From positions 1-27,276 of the forward strand of contig DATCBU010000034.1 in assembly GCA_036511675.1 (NCBI GenBank): a stretch of DNA of 27,276 bases, read 5' to 3'. This stretch comes from Chersky-840 sp036511675. GTDB taxonomy: Bacteria; Actinomycetota; Acidimicrobiia; Acidimicrobiales; UBA8190. Of the stretch, positions 1 through 6,535 are shown piece after piece (the stretch's first letter is position 1; the number at the start of each line of letters is the position of its first letter). Under the pieces are notes generated by a model. The model saw only the letters and a program-made list of their open reading frames with translations. It was not told the origin of the DNA and did not search any database. Position numbers and translations under genes: made by a program.

Positions 1-2
1 AC

Positions 3-54
3 CGCGCCGTCAAGCCGTCAGCGCGCCGGGCCGCATCGCGCCGTCAGGCCGTCA
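3..54. repeat. 18-bp direct repeat at the 3' end of the glycosylase gene
   Basis: Bases 3-20 (CGCGCCGTCAAGCCGTCA) and 37-54 (CGCGCCGTCAGGCCGTCA) are direct copies with one mismatch. The second copy contains the stop codon of the AlkA-like gene and the first lies just downstream of it. It looks like a small local duplication. No hairpin terminator is visible in the 43 bases available beyond the gene. Confidence 0.6.
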
Positions 55-724
55 CCGCGCTCCGGGCCGCTCCGCCGTACAGCTCGGCGGCTCGCCAGCA
101 GTACCAGGCCACCGCCGAACGATAGGGCCGGAAAGCGTCACCGAGGGGGGCCAGCTCGCGCGCACTGGGCATGGGGATGGCCCACGCCACACCGAAGCCC
201 TTGCGCACCCCCAGGTCGCCGGTGGGCCAGACGTCGAGCCGGCGCAGCTGGAACATCAAGAACATCTCCGCCGTCCAGCGCCCGATGCCCCGCACCGCGG
301 TCAGGCGCTCGATCACCTCTTCGTCGCCTTCGCGTGCCAGGCCGCGGGGGTCGAGGACCACCGTCCCGTCCAGGACCTTGGCCGCCAGGTCGCACACCGA
401 CGCCGCCTTGTTGCCCGACAGGCCCGCGGCGCGCAGGTCCTCGGGCGCGAGGGCGAGCATCGCGGCGGGGGTCACCTCTCCTCCCAGGGCGGTGACGAGA
501 CGTCGGTGGATGGTGGAGGCCGCCGCCCCGGCGAGCTGTTGGAAGACGATCGACTCCACCAGTGCGGCGAAATGGGTGCCGTCGGGCGGCGACAGCCGGG
601 GCAGGCCGAAGGTGTCGACGAGTCCTGCCATGACCCGGTCGCGCTGGGCCAGCTGCCGGGCCGCCGCCGACAGGGTGCGGGCCCGCCGGGCCCCGGAACC
701 GGCCCTCTCGGCCATGGCCGTCAT
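44..724 (-). CDS. DNA-3-methyladenine glycosylase, AlkA-like (HhH-GPD family)
   Basis: The 226-aa protein is a predicted base-excision repair glycosylase that removes alkylated purines from DNA in the cytoplasm. The helix-hairpin-helix is at about residues 140-152 (LTAVRGIGRWTAEM). The following GPD segment (VWPTGDLGVRKG) carries the expected catalytic Asp near residue 170. The length fits short bacterial AlkA relatives that lack the E. coli N-terminal domain. The ATG at 724 is chosen because it overlaps the stop of the upstream DinB gene as ATGA (721-724), the same coupling used elsewhere in this operon; the frame stays open upstream but that stretch is arginine-rich shadow. It is the last gene of the six-gene operon. 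The family is clear; the substrate range is inferred. Confidence 0.9.
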   Translation of the reverse strand: MTAMAERAGSGARRARTLSAAARQLAQRDRVMAGLVDTFGLPRLSPPDGTHFAALVESIVFQQLAGAAASTIHRRLVTALGGEVTPAAMLALAPEDLRAAGLSGNKAASVCDLAAKVLDGTVVLDPRGLAREGDEEVIERLTAVRGIGRWTAEMFLMFQLRRLDVWPTGDLGVRKGFGVAWAIPMPSARELAPLGDAFRPYRSAVAWYCWRAAELYGGAARSAVTA

Positions 725-1224
725 GAGGGGGTCAATTGGTGGCGGACATCGACGAGGTGGTGGCGCACCTCGTGCACGGTGTGGACCGCCACCCACCGCA
801 GCGACCGCTCGGTGCGGGCGGGGTAGGTGTAGATGACCCGGCGTTCCCAGTCCGAGTCGTCCAGCCGGGCCAGGACGCGGGCGAACATCGCCGCCGCGTC
901 GGTCATCTGCCGGGCCACCGAGGTCGGGTCCTGCCCGCCGTAGCCGTCGTGCTCCACCCGCTCGTCGCGGCCCATGGGCTCGAAGCTGGCGCGGTCCCGC
1001 CGCCGCGCCGCCAACACCCGTTCGCGTTGGACGAGCAAGACGTCGCGGGTGTGGCACCCGTACTCGAGCGGGGACCACACCGCGGGCTGCGGCCGGCGGG
1101 CCGGGTCGGAGGAGGCGGCGCCCAGGACGGCGACGAACGTCGCCACACCGGCCACGATGGCCGGGCCGGCGCCGGGCGCCTGGTCGAGGTCGTACTCGAA
1201 TCCGCATGGCCCGCAGCGCTCCAC
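721..1224 (-). CDS. DinB-fold metal-dependent protein
   Basis: The 167-aa protein has the DinB/YfiT four-helix-bundle pattern with putative metal-binding histidines: one near residue 58 (YGCHTRDVL) and a cluster near residues 148-156 (HTVHEVRHHLVDV). The N-terminus has a CxxCG motif (MERCGPCGFEYD), which I recall as the usual start of this actinobacterial subfamily. It supports the GTG start at 1224, just after the upstream stop at 1229. Members of the fold include thiol-dependent S-transferases and mycothiol-dependent enzymes, but no substrate can be read from the sequence. It is translationally coupled to the glycosylase gene by ATGA and sits behind three YbjQ-like genes, so it is probably cotranscribed with them. 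Confidence 0.8.
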   Translation of the reverse strand: MERCGPCGFEYDLDQAPGAGPAIVAGVATFVAVLGAASSDPARRPQPAVWSPLEYGCHTRDVLLVQRERVLAARRRDRASFEPMGRDERVEHDGYGGQDPTSVARQMTDAAAMFARVLARLDDSDWERRVIYTYPARTERSLRWVAVHTVHEVRHHLVDVRHQLTPS

Positions 1225-1228
1225 CGGC

Positions 1229-2080
1229 TCAGCGGAGGGACTGGGCCTCGAACTCGACCACGGCATCGTCGAGGGGCAGCACCACCTCGGGCCGGAGGTA
1301 CTGATGGGACTCGGCCTCGAGACGAACGGCGGTGCCCCAGGCCGTGAACCCGATGGCGTGGTTGGCGAACCACATGGGCCCCTCCGAGACGCGCACGGCC
1401 ACGATGCCCTGGGCACCCATGTCCAGCGCGGAGCGCTGCATGTGCTCCATGCCGGCCTCGCGCGCCGCGTACATGGCCTCGGTGAAGTTGGTGAGCTCGA
1501 CATTCTGCGAGGACTGGCGCATGGTGGTGCCCATCGAGCGCCGGGGGGCGTAGACGAAGCTCGCCCCGAAGGCGAGCCCGATGGGGCCCCAGCCCGCATT
1601 GTGCAGGAGCGTGAAGTCGCGCGCCGAGAGGTCCGAGACGAAGGGCGAGCTCCGGTCCTTGCCCCGCACGGGTCGCACCGCCGTCCCGGTCAGCTCGACG
1701 TCGACATGGTGGCGCTGCACCTCGACCTCGACGCGCACACCCACCACCCCGTGGCCGCGGACGTTGGCGCACTGCTCTTCGAGGTGCCGGGCCGCAGACC
1801 GGACGGCTTGGTTGTGGGCCTCGGACGCGGCGGTGATCTCCCCGGATCCCCATGTCCACACCATGGGGGGGATCGAGACCACCGACGAGCCGAAGACGAC
1901 GTCTACCGCCTCCCACCCGATGCTGTGGAGGAGGAGCCCCTCGTCGACCGAGAGGTCCGAGGTCACCGCCCGGCCCGGGGGGTCGTGCGAGGGCGAGCCC
2001 AACGAGGCTGCCGCCTGTCGCATCTCGGCCCGGAGGTCGGTGTCCGCCGGCGCGGCGCCGGCCCGGGTCGGTTCGCTCAT
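1229..2080 (-). CDS. Tandem YbjQ-like (heavy-metal-binding domain family) protein, third of the cluster
   Basis: This 283-aa soluble protein has no signal peptide. It contains two copies of a YbjQ-like domain, at about residues 38-142 and 150-256, each opening with a SDLS motif (TSDLSVDE, VSDLSARD). The second copy keeps the family core: a FTEAMYAARE helix, then GAQGIVAVR, and a closing GTAV strand. The first copy is more diverged (GHGVVGVR, TGTAV). Typical YbjQ proteins are single domains of about 105 residues. The family is labelled heavy-metal-binding, but I see no conserved Cys/His cluster that would prove it. The ATG at 2080 overlaps the upstream stop (ATGA). Function is unknown; the fold assignment is fairly firm. 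Confidence 0.8.
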   Translation of the reverse strand: MSEPTRAGAAPADTDLRAEMRQAAASLGSPSHDPPGRAVTSDLSVDEGLLLHSIGWEAVDVVFGSSVVSIPPMVWTWGSGEITAASEAHNQAVRSAARHLEEQCANVRGHGVVGVRVEVEVQRHHVDVELTGTAVRPVRGKDRSSPFVSDLSARDFTLLHNAGWGPIGLAFGASFVYAPRRSMGTTMRQSSQNVELTNFTEAMYAAREAGMEHMQRSALDMGAQGIVAVRVSEGPMWFANHAIGFTAWGTAVRLEAESHQYLRPEVVLPLDDAVVEFEAQSLR

Positions 2081-3051
2081 GTCAGCCGCACCGTGGGTCG
2101 GGGCGCGGGGAGGGGGTCGAAGTCCTTGAACCGACGCACCCGGGTCCCGCGCAGCGCGCACTCGATGACCTCGTCGCCCTGGGCCAGGCTCTGGGTGTTG
2201 GCCACGATCGACGCACCCTGCAGGGTGTCGTTGCCGAGCTGGCTCCGGACATGCTCGCGTGCGAGCGACCGGGCTGCGATGTGCGCCCTCGACAGCTGCT
2301 CGACCTCCGACACCGGGAGATAGCCGCCACCGAATCTCGACAGCGTGCCCTCCATCAGCATCTCGGTGACGCAGTACGCCCACACCCGCACCGACGACAA
2401 CGCCGCGACCACCGACACCGGCATGTAGCCGGCCTCGACCAGCTTGGCCAGGCGCTGGCCCGCCAGATACGTCGTCCACGGTGTGCCACCGGGTGGGGCG
2501 GCACCGCCTTGCACCACCACGGCCGTCCCCAGGATGTGGAACTCCGTGACGTTCATGTCCGCCAGGTGCCGGGTGGTGTCGACGACCCCGATGATGCCGT
2601 GGGCGCCGACTTCGGCGGCCTCTTCGACCATGCGCGCATAGGCGGAGCCGAAGCCCTGGGCCCAGGCGGACTCGACCCAGGGCTGCTGGTAGTTCTGGCC
2701 CCAGATGCGGTGCTCGTTGGAATAGACGTAGCCCCCGTGGGGACAGCTGTAGGTCTCGGAGTACGCGCCCCGGGGCGCATTGCCCCCGAAGGCGTAGGGC
2801 GTCATGCCGCGCATGTAGGGCGATCCCGATCCGTACCAGCCCCACTGCATGACGCAGAACCCCTGGACCAGTCCCACGGGCTCCAAGCCCATCTGCAGAC
2901 AGGCCGCGAAGTCCGGGACGGTCAGCCCCGAGGAGAACGACGAGCCCCCGAGGCGCCGGCCGGCGGCTTCGGGGAGATCGCCGTCGGCGCCGCCCCCGCC
3001 CTGTGCGGGCGGGCCGTCGTCGTCGGGCTCGGTGGGTCCGGACGCGACCAT
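2077..3051 (-). CDS. Diverged YbjQ-like protein with a Gly/Tyr/Trp-rich insertion, second of the cluster
   Basis: This 324-aa protein is a diverged relative of its two neighbours. An N-terminal acidic and glycine-rich tail (about residues 1-35) leads into a YbjQ-like domain (SSGLTVPDF, then a helix with AYARMVEEA, GAHGIIGVV, and LGTAVVV near residue 175). That domain is interrupted at about residues 68-117 by an insertion rich in Gly, Tyr and Trp, with Cys103 and His105. A second, more degraded copy follows (about residues 190-300), with the helix RSLAREHVRSQ and a RGTRV ending. The ATG at 3051 shares one base with the upstream stop (TGATG) and the stop overlaps the next start (ATGA), so translation is probably coupled on both sides. 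Function is unknown. Confidence 0.75.
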   Translation of the reverse strand: MVASGPTEPDDDGPPAQGGGGADGDLPEAAGRRLGGSSFSSGLTVPDFAACLQMGLEPVGLVQGFCVMQWGWYGSGSPYMRGMTPYAFGGNAPRGAYSETYSCPHGGYVYSNEHRIWGQNYQQPWVESAWAQGFGSAYARMVEEAAEVGAHGIIGVVDTTRHLADMNVTEFHILGTAVVVQGGAAPPGGTPWTTYLAGQRLAKLVEAGYMPVSVVAALSSVRVWAYCVTEMLMEGTLSRFGGGYLPVSEVEQLSRAHIAARSLAREHVRSQLGNDTLQGASIVANTQSLAQGDEVIECALRGTRVRRFKDFDPLPAPRPTVRLT

Positions 3052-3845
3052 CAGTTGTCGAGGGAGATCACGGTGATCGGCTTGGGCAGCGTCACGTCCC
3101 CCGCCGACTTCGTCACGGCCGTGCCCAGCGACAGGAACTCGATGGTGTGCGAGCCCCATTGATGGGACTTCTCCTCGAGCCGGACCCCGACGATCCCGGT
3201 GGCCCCCAGGGTGTTGGCCTCGTCCTGCATCCTGGTCATCGCCAGCTCGCGGGCCTCGTAGAGCGCCTGGGTGAAGTTGGGCAGCTCGACGTTCTGGCCC
3301 ACGGTGCCGAGGGTCTGGCCGATGCCGCGGTGGGCGATGTGGAACACACACGTCCCCATGACCAGACCCTGGGGCACGTACCCGGTCTGCATGATGGTCC
3401 AGAAATCCTGGCCCGACAGGTCCGAGGTGAAGGGCTTGCCCAGCTTGTTGCGATGCGACGTGCCGTCTTCGGCTTTCACCGCTGTGCCCACGGCGATGAA
3501 CTCCGCCGCGTCACGACCCCACTCGTAGTAGTTGACGTCCAGGCGCACGCCCACGACGCCGTCGGCGCCCAACTGGTCGGCTTCTTCCTCCATCCGGGTC
3601 ATGGCCAGCTCGCGGGCGTTGTACATGGCCTCGGTCAGCTTGGTCAGCTCCTGGCTCTTGCTCCAGCGACGGGCCTGGATCCCGGTGTGGTAGATCGACG
3701 AGCCCATCACGAAGCCCAAGGGGTGAAAGCCCGCCTCTTTGATGAGGAGGAACTCGTTGACCGAAAGGTCCGAGGTGAACAGGCCGTGCTCGAGCTCCTC
3801 GAGGCGGTGCCCGGCCTCTTTGGGGAGATCCTGGGGTTGGGTCAT
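3051..3845 (-). CDS. Tandem YbjQ-like (heavy-metal-binding domain family) protein, first of the cluster
   Basis: This 264-aa protein is the most canonical of the three. Its two YbjQ-like domains lie at about residues 22-125 and 138-247 and align with each other: FTSDLSVNEF / FTSDLSGQDF, GFVMGSSIYH / GLVMGTCVFH, YNARELAMTRM / YEARELAMTRM, GADGVVGVRL / GATGIVGVRL, GTAVKA / GTAVTK. It has no signal peptide or membrane segment. The ATG at 3845 follows a GGAGG ribosome-binding site and also overlaps the stop of the upstream gene as ATGA. YbjQ proteins form oligomeric rings in known structures, so two domains per chain and three such chains in one operon would allow a mixed ring; that is inference. 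Biochemical function is unknown. Confidence 0.85.
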   Translation of the reverse strand: MTQPQDLPKEAGHRLEELEHGLFTSDLSVNEFLLIKEAGFHPLGFVMGSSIYHTGIQARRWSKSQELTKLTEAMYNARELAMTRMEEEADQLGADGVVGVRLDVNYYEWGRDAAEFIAVGTAVKAEDGTSHRNKLGKPFTSDLSGQDFWTIMQTGYVPQGLVMGTCVFHIAHRGIGQTLGTVGQNVELPNFTQALYEARELAMTRMQDEANTLGATGIVGVRLEEKSHQWGSHTIEFLSLGTAVTKSAGDVTLPKPITVISLDN

Positions 3846-4243
3846 GGCGAACCTCCGATGACGATTCTCTCGAGAGCCTGACGGGCACCTTCGCTGTGGG
3901 TTGCTTCTTGCTGCAGGGCGGTCAACAGTCGTTTCAACCAGCTGTCGAGGTCGACCGACTCGCTGCGGATCCGGATGCCTCCCGACGAATGGGCCACCGA
4001 GCATCGCACCGTGCCCCCGTCCACCTGGGCGCGCATGACGTCGTCGCCCAGGGTCACCTCGAGCGCCTTCACCTCGTCGGACTTGCGAAAGCGCCCGCCG
4101 GCCCGGTCGACCACGACTCTGGGCCCGAGGACCTCGGCGAGCTGGCCGGCCAGGACCTTGAGCATGATGTGGACGTCGGTGGCGTTGGACTGGAGCATCG
4201 CCGCGGCCATGTCGAGGTCGAAGGCGTCGTCCGCTTCACCCAT
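3842..4243 (-). CDS. Conserved protein of unknown function, first gene of the YbjQ-like operon
   Basis: This 133-aa soluble protein starts at the ATG at 4243, preceded by a strong AGGAGG six bases upstream. The sequence looks like an alpha/beta protein: an N-terminal helix (about 10-38), a central set of short strands containing RFRKSDEVKALEVTLGDD, and a C-terminal helical part beginning LDSWLKRLLTALQQEA with a RQALERI helix. I recall similar proteins encoded next to YbjQ-domain genes in other actinobacteria, but cannot verify that here. Its stop overlaps the next start (ATGA), so it is probably made in step with the first YbjQ-like protein and may be its partner. No enzymatic motif is visible. 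Confidence 0.8.
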   Translation of the reverse strand: MGEADDAFDLDMAAAMLQSNATDVHIMLKVLAGQLAEVLGPRVVVDRAGGRFRKSDEVKALEVTLGDDVMRAQVDGGTVRCSVAHSSGGIRIRSESVDLDSWLKRLLTALQQEATHSEGARQALERIVIGGSP

Positions 4244-4290
4244 GTCGGCCTCCTGGCGCCCGAGCCGTGGACCTCGGGGACGGTCTCCTC

Positions 4291-4339
4291 ACCTTAGGAG
4301 GGTCCGATGTGCTGGTTGGCGAGCTGACGGTTGGCGAGC
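4291..4339 (-). promoter_or_regulatory. Candidate promoter and operator of the YbjQ-like operon
   Basis: On the minus strand a -10-like TAAGGT lies at 4296-4291, about 47 bases before the operon's first ATG. No good TTGACA is present at the -35 position. Instead an 11-bp direct repeat (GGTTGGCGAGC on the plus strand, at 4314-4324 and 4329-4339, period 15) covers the -35 region and the stretch just upstream. This is the layout expected of an activator or repressor site. The assignment is from position only. Confidence 0.4.
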
Positions 4340-4493
4340 ACGGGCACCGGGCCAGGCTAGGCCCGAGGATCGCACCCCGGGCGTGCGGGTCAGCCGGCGT
4401 GTCCGGCCGATCCCCGAGAAGTGCGGAGGTGGGATGGCTACGGTTACGGCGTCGCGCCCGGAGCCGACCGGGGCAGGAGATCGAGGGGGAATC

Positions 4494-5159
4494 ATGAAGA
4501 CACGTCGACGGATCCTGTTCGGGGTACTCGCCCTGGCCTTGCCGGTCACCGGGTTCGCGGTCTTGGGGACACCGAGTATCTTCGCCGGTGCGTCGGCCCC
4601 GGCCTTCCCCGTGGCGTGCAAGATCACCGCCACCGTGACCTTCTCCCCCGCCCTCACCGCCGGCGGTACGCATACGACCAGCGCCGCCGCGGTGACCACA
4701 GTCACCATCTCATTGGGACATCTGGCCGGCTGTCTCTCCGCCGCCCCGATCGAAGCACCGGGCCACGGTGACCTCCCCACCACGGTGATCAAGTTCCCCG
4801 CCACCAAGCTGGGGGCGAGGTCCTACGCCACGGGGTACTGCCCGGCCTTCGACGGGACCTCCACCAAAACCCTCAAGGCCTTCAAGGGCCTGACGCTCCC
4901 CGTGACGTGGAGCCCGGCGACGGAGGGCTCGTCGAAATTCATCGTGACGAAGGCCACGCCGGCCACCAACTCGGACTCCGAGGTGGGCTTTGCGCTGGCC
5001 GGCAAGGAGGTCTTCGGCTCCTACGCCGAGAAGACGCTCAACCAGATCACGGTGTTCATCGACAAGGCGGACTCGGCCATCTTGCGCACCTCGTGCGCCG
5101 GCGCCCAGACGGTGTCCTCGGTCACCTTCGACAACGCCAACAGCGTGGCCATCCTCTGA
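4494..5159 (+). CDS. Secreted protein of unknown function
   Basis: The 221-aa product has a typical Sec signal peptide: basic MKTRRR, a hydrophobic stretch (about residues 7-24), and a likely cleavage after AGASA or nearby. The mature part is Ser/Thr/Ala-rich with many short beta-strand-like segments and four Cys (about residues 42, 80, 116 and near 204), which could form two disulfides outside the cell. The ATG at 4494 follows GAGGGGGA. An in-frame ATG at 4434 with a GGAGGTGGG site would add 20 residues before the signal peptide. No family is recognised. It diverges from the YbjQ-like operon; the 250-bp gap (4244-4493) contains that operon's candidate promoter and little else that I can call. 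Confidence 0.75.
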   Translation: MKTRRRILFGVLALALPVTGFAVLGTPSIFAGASAPAFPVACKITATVTFSPALTAGGTHTTSAAAVTTVTISLGHLAGCLSAAPIEAPGHGDLPTTVIKFPATKLGARSYATGYCPAFDGTSTKTLKAFKGLTLPVTWSPATEGSSKFIVTKATPATNSDSEVGFALAGKEVFGSYAEKTLNQITVFIDKADSAILRTSCAGAQTVSSVTFDNANSVAIL

Positions 5160-5331
5160 CCCCCACGGGAGCCGGACCCTGACCGGCGATCGGGCCCTGC
5201 GTCACAAAAACAGTGCCCCTCAGGCACAGAGGAGGAGCACCCTGGTGCCTGGAGGGGACTTCAGTCGGGGCGCCTCGATGCCGACATCTAGGCGAAGGTC
5301 CGAGAGTCCGACCACGCCCGGGGGGAACGCC

Positions 5332-5634
5332 ATGGACGCTCATGTCCACCTCACTGTTCCACCTGCGGCCGATACGGCGCGGCTTCTGACCCGCAATCAA
5401 CGCTGGGGCGTCTACTACCGGTCGTTGGTGGGGGACATCGAGGGCCGACTCGAGTTCCGCCAGATCCGCTCGGACAGGCTTCGGGCCGATGAGGTGGACC
5501 CCACCGACGCCGACGCCGTGGTCGCCCACGTCGAACGACGACTCCAGGCCGCGGGGTACGACACGGCCCTGCGGGCCCCCGAAGGCGATCCCGTCGTCGC
5601 CGGCTGGGACATCCAGCGGCGAGGTGCCGGCTGA
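5332..5634 (+). CDS. Small hypothetical protein
   Basis: The 100-aa soluble protein is of no family I recognise. It has an N-terminal LTRNQRWGVYYRSL stretch and a C-terminal helix with VVAHVERRLQAAGYDTA. The start is uncertain. The ATG at 5332 has only a GGGGGAACGCC leader, whereas an in-frame GTG at 5245 follows a much better GGAGGAG seven bases upstream and would add 29 Arg/Ser/Pro-rich residues. It runs convergent to the gene at 5656, with 21 bases between the stops. The 172-bp gap before it (5160-5331) holds a small hairpin, GTGCC/GGCAC at 5213-5227, and nothing else clear. Confidence 0.6.
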   Translation: MDAHVHLTVPPAADTARLLTRNQRWGVYYRSLVGDIEGRLEFRQIRSDRLRADEVDPTDADAVVAHVERRLQAAGYDTALRAPEGDPVVAGWDIQRRGAG

Positions 5635-5655
5635 GGCCCACCCCCGGCCCTGCCC

Positions 5656-6207
5656 TCAGGGCTCCTCGTTCGCGTCGTCGATGAACTCGAGGAAGGGACT
5701 CGAGGGGAGGTAGTCGGCGGGAACGTCGCGGGGGCGCCGGTAGTGCTGGACCAGGAACACGTTGGCGGTGGCCTCGTCCTCTCCGATGACCCCACACAGC
5801 GAGATGTCGCGGGCGTCGGAGAAGACCTCGGTCGGCTCGAGGTCGCCGGCCACGACATCGGAGTACTGCTCCAGCGAGATGCGGGCCACGAGGCAGTAGA
5901 CACAGCCGTCGGGGGCCCGGCCCACGCGGCGACCCACCATGCAGTGGTCGGGGCCGTCGTCGACCACGTAGACGGCGTCGTCGTCGTCGCCCCATCGGCG
6001 CCGGATACGGCCTTCCTCCCCCGGCTCCAGATGCCGGTGGGAGTGCATGCGGATGCCCATGGCCCACAGCGGCGCCGGGGGGATGGCGTCCTCGCCGTCA
6101 GGGACGTCGGATGGACCGGGGCCGGCGGAGCCGTCGAGGTCGACGTCGGAGGCCGTAGGCGGCTCGCCGACCTCCTCGTTCGCCGTGCCGATCTCCTCGT
6201 TCGCCAT
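5656..6207 (-). CDS. Hypothetical acidic protein
   Basis: The 183-aa product starts at the ATG at 6207, which has GAGGAG upstream. The first 45 residues are acidic and low-complexity, including a short internal repeat (MANEEIGTANEEVG), so probably disordered. The rest looks folded. It contains the stretches AMGIRMHSHRHLEPGEEG, then DDDDAVYVVDDGPDHCMVGR, a CVYCLVARI segment with a CxxC-like pair, and a FLVQHYRRP strand near the end. No signal peptide or membrane helix is visible and no known family is recognised. It is divergent from the Cys-rich gene at 6285. Confidence 0.7.
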   Translation of the reverse strand: MANEEIGTANEEVGEPPTASDVDLDGSAGPGPSDVPDGEDAIPPAPLWAMGIRMHSHRHLEPGEEGRIRRRWGDDDDAVYVVDDGPDHCMVGRRVGRAPDGCVYCLVARISLEQYSDVVAGDLEPTEVFSDARDISLCGVIGEDEATANVFLVQHYRRPRDVPADYLPSSPFLEFIDDANEEP

Positions 6208-6272
6208 ACGGGGCTCCTCGCGTGAGGACTCCCGTCTAGCTGCCCGAGCCGGTGCCGGTCCACCCCGGAGGG

Positions 6273-6284
6273 TATGAATACGGT
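6273..6284 (+). promoter_or_regulatory. Candidate -10 element for a leaderless Cys-rich gene
   Basis: TATGAA at 6273-6278 ends six bases before the GTG at 6285. That spacing would place the transcription start on the start codon, as in leaderless actinobacterial mRNAs. No convincing -35 is seen. A GGAGGG lies at 6267-6272, too far from this GTG for an ordinary ribosome-binding site. Confidence 0.3.
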
Positions 6285-6503
6285 GTGACTCGAGCACCGG
6301 CCCCGGCCGGGTCCCACGGCCGCGCCGCCGACCCCGGGTTCTGTGCGGCCTGCGGGCGGCCCGGCGGGGAGTGTGCGGGGTGCGGGCGCGAGCTCGACCC
6401 GCCCCGGTTCTGTGGGGCCTGCGGGCGCCGCATGGCCGTCATGGTCACGCCGACGGGGTACCTGGCGCGCTGTCGCGACCACGGGGTGGAGGGTGCGGGC
6501 TGA
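6285..6503 (+). CDS. Small Cys-rich protein, probable biotin synthase auxiliary protein (BsaP-like)
   Basis: The 72-aa protein has seven cysteines in three CxxC knuckles (FCAACGR, ECAGCGR, FCGACGR) plus a final Cys in YLARCRDHG. The C-terminal pattern DPPRFCGACGRRM...VTPTGYLARCRDHG matches what I remember of the small protein encoded beside bioB in mycobacteria (Rv1590), which supports biotin synthase. The pattern could bind zinc or an iron-sulfur cluster. No bioB is in the window; the next gene, 32 bases downstream, is for riboflavin synthesis. The GTG at 6285 is chosen for length and for the upstream -10-like element; an in-frame GTG at 6252 would add 11 residues. The family call rests on memory, so confidence is moderate. 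Confidence 0.6.
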   Translation: MTRAPAPAGSHGRAADPGFCAACGRPGGECAGCGRELDPPRFCGACGRRMAVMVTPTGYLARCRDHGVEGAG

Positions 6504-6535
6504 GCATCGCCCCGGACCGTGGGAGAATCGGGGTT

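Noticed and set aside
1..43. An attachment site formed by the 18-bp direct repeat
   Set aside because: The two copies are only 34 bp apart, no integrase or tRNA is near, and a local duplication explains them.
4267..4497. A small plus-strand open frame between the YbjQ-like operon and the secreted protein
   Set aside because: It overlaps the candidate promoter and the start of the secreted protein gene, has no good ribosome-binding site, and its composition looks like noncoding G+C-rich DNA.
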